This document shows, one piece after another, positions 32,846 through 41,744 of a stretch of DNA of 64,000 bases. Below the pieces are notes generated by a model. That model saw only the letters and a program-made list of their open reading frames with translations. It searched no databases and was not told the DNA's origin. Within the stretch, counting starts at the first letter, position 1. Every line of letters starts with the position of its first letter. Source of the stretch: a virus. A program made the translations under genes and the position numbers. The stretch covers positions 43,802 through 107,801 of the IMG/VR virus record IMGVR_UViG_3300027770_002599, one strand, 5' to 3'.

Positions 32846-33645
32846 CCCTCTTGTTGGGATTGTGCGGCAGAATTTTCGGTTATCCGCCCAAGATAAGGAT
32901 CATAATCCATATAATCTTTGATGTCAATATTCGCACCATTCTGTGCCCAAAAATTTGATAGCGCATCATGTGGGGCTTTATGAAATATTGAAACGTGCTC
33001 TGGATGAATAGTAGATTCCATATTCAAATTATAAAGAAACAAGGGAATGGTATAAGTTTTTCCAGATTCTAAAACAACATCTTCAGAAACTGCTCTTGGT
33101 TTTACACCATTATCAAGTTTATATTTTTCTCCTCGCATATGATTTTTTACAATTTTAGAAGCATGATGACGAGTAATCAAATAAATTGCCGCAGAAAAAT
33201 CATTTATAAACCGAATGTGAAGTTTAACGTGAATATCTCCGGTACAAATTGTAGTCAATTGTAAACAATCCCAATCATGAGGAGTATGAGAAAAGAAATC
33301 ATCCCAAGTAAAATTCCAATATTTTACAAGATCAAAACTTACATCATCCTCAACAATTAAGCAATATTCATCTTCAGTATTTTCATAAAAATGTTTAATT
33401 GCTTTGAGATGTGACATACAACATCCAAGTTCATTTTGAGTTACATTGTCAGGTATCCTCCCCTTAAGATATGATGAGACATCATCAATTCTTCCATCAT
33501 AACCAGAAATTCTGGTATGATTTTTAATATCCCAATACTCAAATTGCTGCTCCATATACTGGCGCCTATCAGTATCAGAATCAAGATTCAACCAGTAAAT
33601 ATGAGGGATATTTACTAACTTATAGATGGATTTATTCTTGTCCAT
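32842..33645 (-). CDS. GT25-family glycosyltransferase
   Basis: 267 residues from the ATG at 33645. IPHIYWLNLDSDTDRRQYM, NELGCCMSHLKAIKHFYE and YCLIVEDDVSF are the GT25 (LPS galactosyl/glucosyltransferase) signatures; EDD binds the metal-nucleotide sugar. It is the last gene of the glycan cluster and overlaps the GT11 gene. The sugar transferred is unknown. Confidence 0.85.
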   Translation of the reverse strand: MDKNKSIYKLVNIPHIYWLNLDSDTDRRQYMEQQFEYWDIKNHTRISGYDGRIDDVSSYLKGRIPDNVTQNELGCCMSHLKAIKHFYENTEDEYCLIVEDDVSFDLVKYWNFTWDDFFSHTPHDWDCLQLTTICTGDIHVKLHIRFINDFSAAIYLITRHHASKIVKNHMRGEKYKLDNGVKPRAVSEDVVLESGKTYTIPLFLYNLNMESTIHPEHVSIFHKAPHDALSNFWAQNGANIDIKDYMDYDPYLGRITENSAAQSQQEG

Positions 33646-34456
33646 CACCAATTCTTGTCCATTCATTGGGAATTAAATCTTTAGTATCGTGATTTTTAGT
33701 ATAACCAATATTGCCAAACCATTGATTTGGTGATATTACTTTTTTATTTTGATTTGAAGATAACCATGCTCCCCACCAAGAAAATGTAGAGTTTGCAATA
33801 ATAAAATCATTGCAAAGAGACATTAAGCAAAGATCAACTCTATTATCAATATTTTCTGAAATCATAAAGCGATCATCGGAAAATAATGTTTGATCATTAC
33901 ACCATTTGGGATCGTCTGAAAAAACAATCACATTACGATCATCATCAAAATATTTTAGAGCATCCTCATAATATTTAAGAGATAAGTTAAAATGATTTTC
34001 ACTATTGGTAAGATAATCTGTGCGGCGAATATGAAGTGCAATTGGATTTTCAACTGAAGAAATCATCTCCTTACATGGATTTAAAATTTCATCTTTGAAG
34101 ATAAAATCTTCACGAATCTCTGTCTCAATATGTTTGAAGTATTTTTCAGATTGAAAAAATCCATGAAGAGATACGTGATCTGGACAGAGTTTGAAAAGTT
34201 CTTCATCAAAATGAAAAAATCTTTCTTGAACTACTGGTGCATTTCCATTGTTGAGTAATCCAATATTTGCCCTAAGATTAAAACTGTCAAATAGTTCTGA
34301 ACGAAGTTTATTGCCAATTCCATCATCTACTGCATCCTTATAATAAGGAACAATAATATCTGCTCCTACATTTCTAGCAATACCTTTGAGAGATGCATAC
34401 TGAAACATCTGATTTGCCAGACGACCCATCCTACCAAGAGCATTAAATCCTATCAT
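33632..34456 (-). CDS. GT11 alpha-1,2-fucosyltransferase-like enzyme
   Basis: 274 residues. GRLANQMFQYASLKGIA at the N-terminus, ALHIRRTDY (donor-binding H-x-R-R-x-D) and IANSTFSWWGAWLS are classic GT11 motifs. Donors are GDP-L-fucose or similar GDP-sugars such as GDP-L-galactose. Coupled to both neighbours by ATGA overlaps. Likely acts on host LPS or phage glycans. Confidence 0.9.
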   Translation of the reverse strand: MIGFNALGRMGRLANQMFQYASLKGIARNVGADIIVPYYKDAVDDGIGNKLRSELFDSFNLRANIGLLNNGNAPVVQERFFHFDEELFKLCPDHVSLHGFFQSEKYFKHIETEIREDFIFKDEILNPCKEMISSVENPIALHIRRTDYLTNSENHFNLSLKYYEDALKYFDDDRNVIVFSDDPKWCNDQTLFSDDRFMISENIDNRVDLCLMSLCNDFIIANSTFSWWGAWLSSNQNKKVISPNQWFGNIGYTKNHDTKDLIPNEWTRIGDGQE

Positions 34457-35259
34457 ACCAATTCTTGTCTGCGTTTTTTTAGATAGTCCAGATTCTCATA
34501 ATACTGTATCAATTGATTTTTGTCAAATGTCTTGATTTGATTCCACAACTGATAATTATTATTAAAATTTGGATTATTAAACCAAGAGTTTGGGGTTCTT
34601 GAATGCTCTAAATGATATGCATAATTATCAATTCTTGCAATACGATTACCAAGGACACTCATACGATAATAAAATTCATCATCCTCACATCCCCATGAAA
34701 TAAAGTTTTCATTCATCATAAAGGAGTCAATATAAACTTGACGGTTTATAAATTGACTCCATCCAATTGTGGAATTATAAAGTGTTTTATTTTTATCTAA
34801 TATTCTTGTATCCAGATTTAAAATAAATTCATCATAGATGTCAAAATTATATTCTGCTTTCCATTGATAAACACCACACTGATATGGATAAACCACATCT
34901 GCATGATTTTCATTAATCAATTGATAAGCATCAAAATATGATTGAACGGGTAAAATTGCATCAGCATCATAATTTGCTACGACTTTTGTGTTTGATGCAA
35001 CAATTAGATCATTCAATACTTTACTTTTACAGAACCAAGGTTCAAAACTTTCTTCATAAAAATAAGTCAGATTAGATGTATCAACATACTTTCTAATTTC
35101 TGGAATTGCTCTAAATTGAAAAGTAGGATGATTTGATACTTCCTTTACAATTACCTTTGCAGGAATATGTTTAAGAAGATAAGAAACGGAAGAAATAATA
35201 TTCCTTAAACGATCTTCGGTTTCAATTTTAGTGGGAATTAAAAAAGTTAAATCCATCAT
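34453..35259 (-). CDS. GT2/GT7-like glycosyltransferase
   Basis: 268 residues. FLIPTKIETEDRL (GT-A start), VANYDADAILP (DxD), then SWGCEDDEFYYRMSVLGNRIARI and YHLEHSRTPNS, the C-terminal motif of galactosyltransferase/chondroitin-synthase-like GT7 enzymes. The substrate is unknown; a galactose or GalNAc-type donor is typical. Confidence 0.83.
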   Translation of the reverse strand: MMDLTFLIPTKIETEDRLRNIISSVSYLLKHIPAKVIVKEVSNHPTFQFRAIPEIRKYVDTSNLTYFYEESFEPWFCKSKVLNDLIVASNTKVVANYDADAILPVQSYFDAYQLINENHADVVYPYQCGVYQWKAEYNFDIYDEFILNLDTRILDKNKTLYNSTIGWSQFINRQVYIDSFMMNENFISWGCEDDEFYYRMSVLGNRIARIDNYAYHLEHSRTPNSWFNNPNFNNNYQLWNQIKTFDKNQLIQYYENLDYLKKRRQELV

Positions 35260-36110
35260 ACCTCAACAATTTTTCTTTCAATTTCTGTAAAATAATTTGG
35301 ATGCATATCACTGGTATCCAAATGTAAAAGTGCCTTTCCAAACCATGGAGTAGGTACATAAACTTTTTTATTTTTATTAGAACTCAACCAAGCAATCCAC
35401 CAAGAAAATGTGCTATTTGAAATAATAAAATCAGAACACAAAGATGATACACACATATCAAAATATCCTTTACGAATATTTTCTGGCGTTTCTTCTACAA
35501 AAATAAAATTAGTACCATTAAATATTTCCTTACACCATGAAATATCATCAGACGTAATTAGATATTGTCTATCTTTTCCCAAAAGATTAATGCATTCATA
35601 ATAATAAGATTCTGTACAGGGAGCATGATAATTTTGAAACTTTATAAAATCACCACGTCTTGCATTAATACAAACAGCATCTTGTATATTATTTTTACTA
35701 TGAAACTTTTGAGATTCTTCTAATATATTAGACTTAAATGTAAAATCAGATCTAATTTCTTCTTCAACATTTTGATAATACTTATGACTTTCAAAGTGGC
35801 CATGAAGAGTTACATTATCAGGACATTCATCAAATAGTTCTTGACAAAAATGATGCTGCTCTAATTCAACAATATCACCCTCAACTTCACCGAATCTATT
35901 GCCCAGATGAGTCATTTCAAAGCAATGTTGAAGTTGATGATATACAGTAACAATCCCATCACCCTGAGGACGATCAAACCAAGTTGCTTGAGAATGATCT
36001 GGAATACAGAAATCAAATCCTCTATTTTTTGCTATACCGACTAAAGCAGAATATTGGAACATTTGATTTCCAAGTCTGCCATTAGCTCCCAAAGAATTCA
36101 TACCAATCAT
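35256..36110 (-). CDS. Second GT11-like transferase, variant donor motif
   Basis: 284 residues, paralogous to the gene at 33.6 kb (GRLGNQMFQYSALVGIA; ISNSTFSWWIAWLS). The donor motif is CINARRGDF where the usual H is N, so donor or linkage may differ. Two GT11 genes in one cluster suggest two successive additions. Confidence 0.87.
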   Translation of the reverse strand: MIGMNSLGANGRLGNQMFQYSALVGIAKNRGFDFCIPDHSQATWFDRPQGDGIVTVYHQLQHCFEMTHLGNRFGEVEGDIVELEQHHFCQELFDECPDNVTLHGHFESHKYYQNVEEEIRSDFTFKSNILEESQKFHSKNNIQDAVCINARRGDFIKFQNYHAPCTESYYYECINLLGKDRQYLITSDDISWCKEIFNGTNFIFVEETPENIRKGYFDMCVSSLCSDFIISNSTFSWWIAWLSSNKNKKVYVPTPWFGKALLHLDTSDMHPNYFTEIERKIVEV

Positions 36111-36113
36111 AAA

Positions 36114-36470
36114 TTAGTCTCCTTTTGAAAGTCTATAACTATCTTCATCAAAATGCTGTGTAGAAAATTCAAATAATTCTGTATCTTCTAAAGCAAACAT
36201 CTGATGCCGAAGTCCTCTGTAAATATGAAATTTATCTCCCATATTCAATACGATTTCATCAGCATATGCCATCTCATCGCCATCAGAATATTTGAGAAGT
36301 ATCTTCCCACTTTGAATGTAAAAAGTTTCATCTTTCAACTTATGGTAATGCCAAGAGCATTTCTTACCCTTTACAAAATAAAGAAGTTTGCCGCAGTATT
36401 CTTCTGTATTAACAATCCACTTTTCAAATCCCCATCCTTTTGGAACAAAATTAATCTGCAAAGAATTCAT
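36114..36470 (-). CDS. Cupin-fold sugar-related protein
   Basis: 118 residues from the ATG at 36470. KGWGFEKWIVN, KKCSWHYHKLKDETFYIQSGK (H-x-H, E) and GDKFHIYRGLRHQM give the two cupin metal motifs, as in mannose-6-phosphate isomerase C-terminal domains. It may isomerise or bind a sugar phosphate. It overlaps the HAD gene by 20 bases. Confidence 0.78.
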   Translation of the reverse strand: MNSLQINFVPKGWGFEKWIVNTEEYCGKLLYFVKGKKCSWHYHKLKDETFYIQSGKILLKYSDGDEMAYADEIVLNMGDKFHIYRGLRHQMFALEDTELFEFSTQHFDEDSYRLSKGD

Positions 36471-36777
36471 CTGAATTAATCCCTTTGTCATCAATGTAAA
36501 AATTACCAGAAGGTTTTCCTAAAAATAATTCATGATATTTACATTCCCACAATCTCAATTGAAGTTCTGTAATGTCATAAAATCTTGATTTTGCCAGATC
36601 AGCATTATTATTGTACCGACCCATTCCTCTGGCAGTTAGATATACAATGTAGTTTCCTTCATCATATAACTTATTTATTTTGTCTATTCTATCATAAATT
36701 GGAAGAGCACTTGAATAATCACCATTAGTTACTGATGTACAAATAGTTCCGTCAATATCAACAACATATTTTTTCAT
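36451..36777 (-). CDS. Small HAD-family phosphatase-like protein
   Basis: 108 residues. VVDIDGTIC (motif I, D-x-D-G-T), IVYLTARG (motif II) and FYIDDKGI (motif IV) are present. Such short capsule-cluster HADs act on sugar phosphates. In this cluster it could replace GmhB (heptose-1,7-bisphosphatase), but it is much smaller than GmhB. Confidence 0.78.
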   Translation of the reverse strand: MKKYVVDIDGTICTSVTNGDYSSALPIYDRIDKINKLYDEGNYIVYLTARGMGRYNNNADLAKSRFYDITELQLRLWECKYHELFLGKPSGNFYIDDKGINSDEFFAD

Positions 36778-37175
36778 GATTGATTTTGTAATTGCTCTAA
36801 AAACTTGGTAGTAGAATATTCACCGTACCTATCAAAGAATCTTACCTCATGTGCAAATTTGCCTCCCACTATTTCACCATTTCTCCAGTCACCACCCTTG
36901 ACCAAAATATCTGGCCTATACAATTCTATCAAACGCTCAAGTTCAAGATTGGTATTAAAAGTCAAAACAGTATCAATATATTTGATTGATTCTAACATCA
37001 ACTTTCTGTGAGATAATGTATTGATAGGCCTACAGTTTCCTTTATCAATTTTAATTTTTTCATCAGTATCTGTAGCAACAATCAAACGGTCACCAAGAGA
37101 CTTTGCAATTTTAAACAATTCAATATGTCCAGGATGAAGAATATCAAAACACCCATTCACAAAAATAGTTTTCAT
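36774..37175 (-). CDS. HldE C-terminal-like nucleotidyltransferase (ADP-heptose type)
   Basis: 133 residues. NGCFDILHPGHIELF (HxGH), ATDTDEKI and RPINTLSHRKLML are the RfaE-domain-2 pattern; KGGDW follows. It would attach AMP (or CMP) to heptose-1-phosphate. The kinase and epimerase of the same pathway are the next two genes upstream, which supports ADP-heptose. Confidence 0.83.
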   Translation of the reverse strand: MKTIFVNGCFDILHPGHIELFKIAKSLGDRLIVATDTDEKIKIDKGNCRPINTLSHRKLMLESIKYIDTVLTFNTNLELERLIELYRPDILVKGGDWRNGEIVGGKFAHEVRFFDRYGEYSTTKFLEQLQNQS

Positions 37176-37948
37176 GATAAAAATTCTTTTACAGTTTTAA
37201 ACTCATAATCCAACCATTCAGATTTGGCACAAGTATAGTCCTGATACTTTCCTACCAAGTGCTGTGGGAATGGAACATAATTAATACTTCCATTATACTT
37301 GGAAGCAACGCATTCTGCAACATGCTGAAAACTTACAGGATTACCAGTGCCCAGATCATAAATTCCAGATGGTCTGTTATTATTAAGCACAATCTCAACC
37401 AAGTCACCAACCCAAATAAAATCTCTCAAAAACTTATCAGACCCTTCAAACAAATTTAACAATCCAGTTTCTTTGATTTGTTTGGCGAATTTACTTACAG
37501 GACTTGCCTGATCTCCTTTGTTTTGCTCACCATCTCCATAAACATTGAAATATCTAAATCCTTGAATATGAGAAAATTTATCAATATTATCAGTAACCCA
37601 ATAATCTATTTGAAGTTTAGAAATTGCATAGTAATTCAGAGGATTAAAAATACCTTGCTGATTGCCATAAACAGAAGCTGATGATGCATACTTTACAGGT
37701 ATGCCATACTTAATTGCAAATTCAAATAACAATAAGGTATAATCAACATTCCATTTATGAATTTTATTAACATCAGTTTCAATGGTAGATGAAATTGCTC
37801 CCTGATGAAGAATTAGAGAGACATCATCCCATTCTTTAAACTCTCTAAAAAACTGCCAACAATTATGTTGATCCAATTCAACAACATTATCTAATTTGGA
37901 TTTAAAGTTTTTTCCAATAAATCCACTGGCACCAGTAAGTATAATCAT
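37172..37948 (-). CDS. hldD: ADP-L-glycero-D-manno-heptose-6-epimerase-like
   Basis: 258 residues; start at 37948 via ATGA overlap. TGASGFIGKNF is the NAD(P) fold. HQGAISSTIETD and YASSASVYG ... NYYAISK (Y-x3-K) are HldD hallmarks, with a FRYFNVYGDGEQNKG segment. It inverts C6 of ADP-heptose. Sits between kinase and adenylyltransferase. Confidence 0.83.
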   Translation of the reverse strand: MIILTGASGFIGKNFKSKLDNVVELDQHNCWQFFREFKEWDDVSLILHQGAISSTIETDVNKIHKWNVDYTLLLFEFAIKYGIPVKYASSASVYGNQQGIFNPLNYYAISKLQIDYWVTDNIDKFSHIQGFRYFNVYGDGEQNKGDQASPVSKFAKQIKETGLLNLFEGSDKFLRDFIWVGDLVEIVLNNNRPSGIYDLGTGNPVSFQHVAECVASKYNGSINYVPFPQHLVGKYQDYTCAKSEWLDYEFKTVKEFLS

Positions 37949-38673
37949 ATTGTAGTCACTCCCCTTTGAGATACAACTTTTGAGGCACACTGATTTGCAT
38001 ACTTAATACTATCCCCAACATCATCAGTCTCTAAAAATTTAACTACAAATGCAGATATGAAGGTATCTCCTGCACCAGATAAATCCCGTACTTCTACTTT
38101 CTTTGTTGGGTATCTTTTCCCCCGATACTCACAACCCAATCCTCCCATTGTATGAATAATTTTTTCCGATAACTCTTTAGTCAAAAACTGTTTTGAATTT
38201 TCATATTCAACATCATTAATTTTAATGAATCTTGCTTTGCTCGCCCAATCACCAAGAATTTTTTTAGTATCAATAAAAACATTAGGATGATTTTCACAAA
38301 TATAACTAATATCTTCTGAGGTTAAAAATCCTTTATTATAGTCAGATATTACAATAGCATCATAATCTAGATCTATTTTTTTAACATTTGTTCTTTTTAT
38401 TTCTTGAGTGGTATCAACTCTAAAAAACATATGATTAGTTTCTTGATGAACATATCTGGTTTTGGTTAGTTGATACCAATCCTTATTTGTATGAATATCA
38501 ACCTTTCCATATATACTTTCAATATTTCTACGAACGTTTCCAGCCATTCCCGGATTTTCTCTTTGATCTATAATGTTTAATACTGGAACAGGTGCTTCTG
38601 GACATAATCTATTAGAATTACAATATACAAAAATGTCTCTGCAACTTTCACCAATTACAAGAATTTTCTTCAT
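37945..38673 (-). CDS. HldE N-terminal-like heptose-phosphate kinase (PfkB family)
   Basis: 242 residues. VIGESCRDIFVY, PVPVLNI, NPGMAGNVRRNI and VRDLSGAGDTFISAFV give the PfkB family; GAGD holds the catalytic Asp. The match to RfaE domain 1 is best. Separate kinase and transferase genes here replace the single HldE of enterobacteria. Confidence 0.82.
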   Translation of the reverse strand: MKKILVIGESCRDIFVYCNSNRLCPEAPVPVLNIIDQRENPGMAGNVRRNIESIYGKVDIHTNKDWYQLTKTRYVHQETNHMFFRVDTTQEIKRTNVKKIDLDYDAIVISDYNKGFLTSEDISYICENHPNVFIDTKKILGDWASKARFIKINDVEYENSKQFLTKELSEKIIHTMGGLGCEYRGKRYPTKKVEVRDLSGAGDTFISAFVVKFLETDDVGDSIKYANQCASKVVSQRGVTTI

Positions 38674-39521
38674 GCATCACCAAGATAAGATTTGTAAAAA
38701 TAAGCAATATCTTGTGGAGAGTGTGGATTAAAGTAGGAATACATAAATCCACAGTTTCCACTCAATAAATTAGAAGTGATATTTGCATCATGAGTTTTCA
38801 CATACAATTTTTCTTTTGGAAGTCTTTTTGACGACAAGATAGAACAGAAAGAATCACATCCGGCATAATATTCACAGTGTGCGACAAGATCTACAACTAA
38901 TTGAATATTTGGATTAACCAAAAGATCATAGTTAGACAAAGGAATATTAATCTCATGATCAGAAATTACAATGACTTTCAAATTTGTTTTCTGAGATAAT
39001 TCTTCAACAAAGTTCCAATCTCTATCATCAATTTGACATATATCTTGCTTTGGTCTTGTAGAGGTTGGATAATGAAATAATATGTAATTTTTGTGTGGAG
39101 GAAGTTTTGCGTACTTCAAAAAAGTGGACTCATAAAAAAGTTGCTCTTTAGGTAATCCTCTTTTTACTCCATCACAAACTTCAGCAAAAGTTCCTGCAAC
39201 ATCGATTGCTTGAACTTCATCTGAATTTAATCCAAATAGAGATAATCCGATTTGAAAACTTCTAGCAAAGTCAGGTCTGAAATGCCAAAAAGGAACAGCA
39301 ATAGGATGAAGTTGATGCATTGCATTTTTTCCAATTTCATCATCAATAAAATATTGATTTTTTAAATTTGGATATCCTGGATTGTTTTCCATCAAAGGAG
39401 CAAGAACTTTTCCAAATCTACATGCCCAATAGATTTCTGCTATACTCTCTCGCTCCTCTTCAACCAAAAGGGAATCTAGACACAGCATGTCCCCAATTCC
39501 CACAGAAAGATACGTCTTCAT
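38670..39521 (-). CDS. Probable GT-B glycosyltransferase (GT9/heptosyltransferase-like)
   Basis: 283 residues. The start GIGDMLCLDSL resembles GT-B enzymes beginning with a G-x-GD loop. ILFHYPTSTRPKQDICQIDDRDW and ADLVAHCEYYAGCDSFCSILSSKR resemble the nucleotide-sugar side of GT9 (S-x-S-D/G region). With ADP-heptose genes beside it, a heptosyltransferase is attractive but not proved. Confidence 0.55.
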   Translation of the reverse strand: MKTYLSVGIGDMLCLDSLLVEEERESIAEIYWACRFGKVLAPLMENNPGYPNLKNQYFIDDEIGKNAMHQLHPIAVPFWHFRPDFARSFQIGLSLFGLNSDEVQAIDVAGTFAEVCDGVKRGLPKEQLFYESTFLKYAKLPPHKNYILFHYPTSTRPKQDICQIDDRDWNFVEELSQKTNLKVIVISDHEINIPLSNYDLLVNPNIQLVVDLVAHCEYYAGCDSFCSILSSKRLPKEKLYVKTHDANITSNLLSGNCGFMYSYFNPHSPQDIAYFYKSYLGDA

Positions 39522-40723
39522 CAGAAAAACTTTTTATGCTCAACAACCATTACTGGCCTATCACTCTTTTGTGCATATCGATATGCTGCAAGAACTTCAT
39601 CTGGACTTTGAGGATCTAACACAGGGAAATCTACCATTTCGCGGAATAGATTAGTGAAATCTTGTTCGTGTGTTGGACCAGAGTAGAAGAGAGTGCTATC
39701 GTCAACAACTGTTTTGAGAATAACAGGGCACTTAAATTCACCATGAGAAATTCTTTCAATTTTATCTACATGATTACCAATTGCATCAGCAGCAACAAGC
39801 ATAAAATCATGCCTCTCAAAATACACTACAGGTCTGAATCCCTCAAAAGACATACCAATTGCGAGACCAACCATAAGATTTTCTGCGACTGGAGTTTCAA
39901 TCTTTTGATCAAGACTTACATTTTTGAGGGTTTCCATTGCATCACCGGGAACAATACTATACCCAATAAAAATATTCCCATCGTCTCCCATTTCAGTCAT
40001 TGCTAGAGTCACAGACTCTTTGAATGAAAGATCAGTTTTTTGAATATCAAAATTTACAGGACGTTCCTCAAGACGCGGGAAATATTCTTCATCTGTTTTC
40101 ATTACAGATTTCATAACACTCAAAGGAGCAAAGTTTCCTGTGCGAATGTGTGGTCTACTTTTATTATAGTGATACCTAAGAACGCAAGGGGGCCATTGAA
40201 TATCATCATCTTTCCCCCACCGCGACTTCTTGGATGCATTAACTGCCATTCCATCATCTTCGATAACAAAAGTTACTGGGAGATCCCAACCATCTACATA
40301 ACGAACTGCTTCAGCAAAATGTCCTGTATCCTCAATTCCATCCCCAATAAAGCACCAAACTCTTTGATTTGATTTTTTTCTTTTCAGAGCGTATCCAATT
40401 CCAACGGCAATGCCAGGGGTTCCGCCAATGATAGCAGAAACATAAAAGTTTCGTTTACGGTCAAACATAAACATGCTTCTACCTTTGCGAATTTTATCCT
40501 CTACCTCCTCGGGTGGAATTCCGTGAAGAAGTGCATGATAGGAATTTCTATGAGTGGAAAGAACATAATCTCCCTCATTAATATTTGCAAAAATGTCAAT
40601 TAATTGTTGTTCATTTCCACCACACAGATGAACGGTAAATGGCAGATATCCAGCATCATGAACTTCTGCGATGTGATCAGAAAACTCAATTAGTTTTTCT
40701 GGTGTCCAATCAGTTCCTCGCAT
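39521..40723 (-). CDS. TPP-dependent E1 alpha-beta fusion (2-oxoacid dehydrogenase type)
   Basis: 400 residues, much shorter than alpha plus beta E1 subunits (about 650-700). Residues 50-170: THRNSYHALLHGIPPEEV, MFDRKRNFYVSA, CFIGDGIEDTGHFAEAV, the E1-alpha TPP site (G-D-G; the usual terminal NN is DD). From about 255: ETPVAENLMVGLAIGMSFEGFRPVVYFERHDFM, the E1-beta start with catalytic Glu. No E2/E3 genes are nearby. In a glycan cluster it may transfer an acyl carbanion to a keto-sugar or reshape a short sugar. Confidence 0.8.
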   Translation of the reverse strand: MRGTDWTPEKLIEFSDHIAEVHDAGYLPFTVHLCGGNEQQLIDIFANINEGDYVLSTHRNSYHALLHGIPPEEVEDKIRKGRSMFMFDRKRNFYVSAIIGGTPGIAVGIGYALKRKKSNQRVWCFIGDGIEDTGHFAEAVRYVDGWDLPVTFVIEDDGMAVNASKKSRWGKDDDIQWPPCVLRYHYNKSRPHIRTGNFAPLSVMKSVMKTDEEYFPRLEERPVNFDIQKTDLSFKESVTLAMTEMGDDGNIFIGYSIVPGDAMETLKNVSLDQKIETPVAENLMVGLAIGMSFEGFRPVVYFERHDFMLVAADAIGNHVDKIERISHGEFKCPVILKTVVDDSTLFYSGPTHEQDFTNLFREMVDFPVLDPQSPDEVLAAYRYAQKSDRPVMVVEHKKFF

Positions 40724-40728
40724 GTTTT

Positions 40729-41739
40729 TTATTCTCCTATTTTAATCATAATTCTACCAGCATTTCCAGTTTTTAGCAAGTCAAATGCTTCGTTAATTTG
40801 GTCTAATGTAAATGTATGTGTTATTAGTTTACTTACATCCAATAGTCCTTCCTTATGTAGTCTAATATACCGAGGGATGTCTTCCTGAGGATTTGTTCTA
40901 CCACCTTGAGTTGCTTTAATACTTTGTCCTATTCCATTAAAAAGATTGACGGCATTCATTACTTCAAGAAACTTTCCTGGAGCAGGTTGTCCTACAAGAA
41001 TCATTCTACCAGTATTTGATAGAATAGAAATACCTTGACTAATAACTTCTGGAATTCCCGTAGTATCAATTACAATATCCACCTTTCCTTCAATTTGATC
41101 GATAGAAGTATAGAACTTACTTGCACCAATATCAAGACACATCTGTTCTTTACTGATATTATTATCCACTGCAATAATAGGGCAAGCACTCTTCATTGCT
41201 GCTGCCTGAATCAAATTCAGACCAACACCACCAGTTCCAATAACTGCAACACTCTCACCAAATTTCAAATCAACTTCATTATCAATAATTCCCATAGCAG
41301 TCGTAAGAGCACAACCAAGAATGGCACAAAGTTCGGGGGGAGTATCTTGTGGAACTGATGTCAATCTATTTTCAGAAACAATAGAGTATTCATTGAGAGT
41401 AGTGACCTTACCACTGCTCATAGATTTTCCATCAAGAACATAACTTGGGAATGGTGCCTCAATGCCAGTTCCAGGACGCCAGTGCATTACAACCTTATCA
41501 CCCACTTTAACAGTTGTTACACCGTCTCCGACTGCCTCAACAACTCCACAACCTTCATGTCCCATCAAATGTGGAAGGAACTTAGCATTTCCTTTATGCC
41601 CCCTAATCTCATGAAGTTGGGCACCACATAGTCCACTTACAAGAACTTTAACAAGAACTTGACCAACTTTGAGTTCGGTCAATTCAACATCCTTTACTGC
41701 AAGAGGTGCATCAATTTTTACCAATACTGCTGCTTTCAT
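40729..41739 (-). CDS. Zinc-type alcohol/sugar dehydrogenase (MDR family)
   Basis: 336 residues. VSGLCGAQLHEIRGH and MGHEGCGVV give the catalytic zinc ligands (Cys38, His, Glu). VAVIGTGGVGLNLIQAA is the NAD(P) Rossmann motif, with Asp near 190 favouring NAD. The four-Cys structural zinc lobe is absent. Six bases from the TPP enzyme, so likely sequential in one pathway. Confidence 0.88.
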   Translation of the reverse strand: MKAAVLVKIDAPLAVKDVELTELKVGQVLVKVLVSGLCGAQLHEIRGHKGNAKFLPHLMGHEGCGVVEAVGDGVTTVKVGDKVVMHWRPGTGIEAPFPSYVLDGKSMSSGKVTTLNEYSIVSENRLTSVPQDTPPELCAILGCALTTAMGIIDNEVDLKFGESVAVIGTGGVGLNLIQAAAMKSACPIIAVDNNISKEQMCLDIGASKFYTSIDQIEGKVDIVIDTTGIPEVISQGISILSNTGRMILVGQPAPGKFLEVMNAVNLFNGIGQSIKATQGGRTNPQEDIPRYIRLHKEGLLDVSKLITHTFTLDQINEAFDLLKTGNAGRIMIKIGE

Positions 41740-41744
41740 AATCT

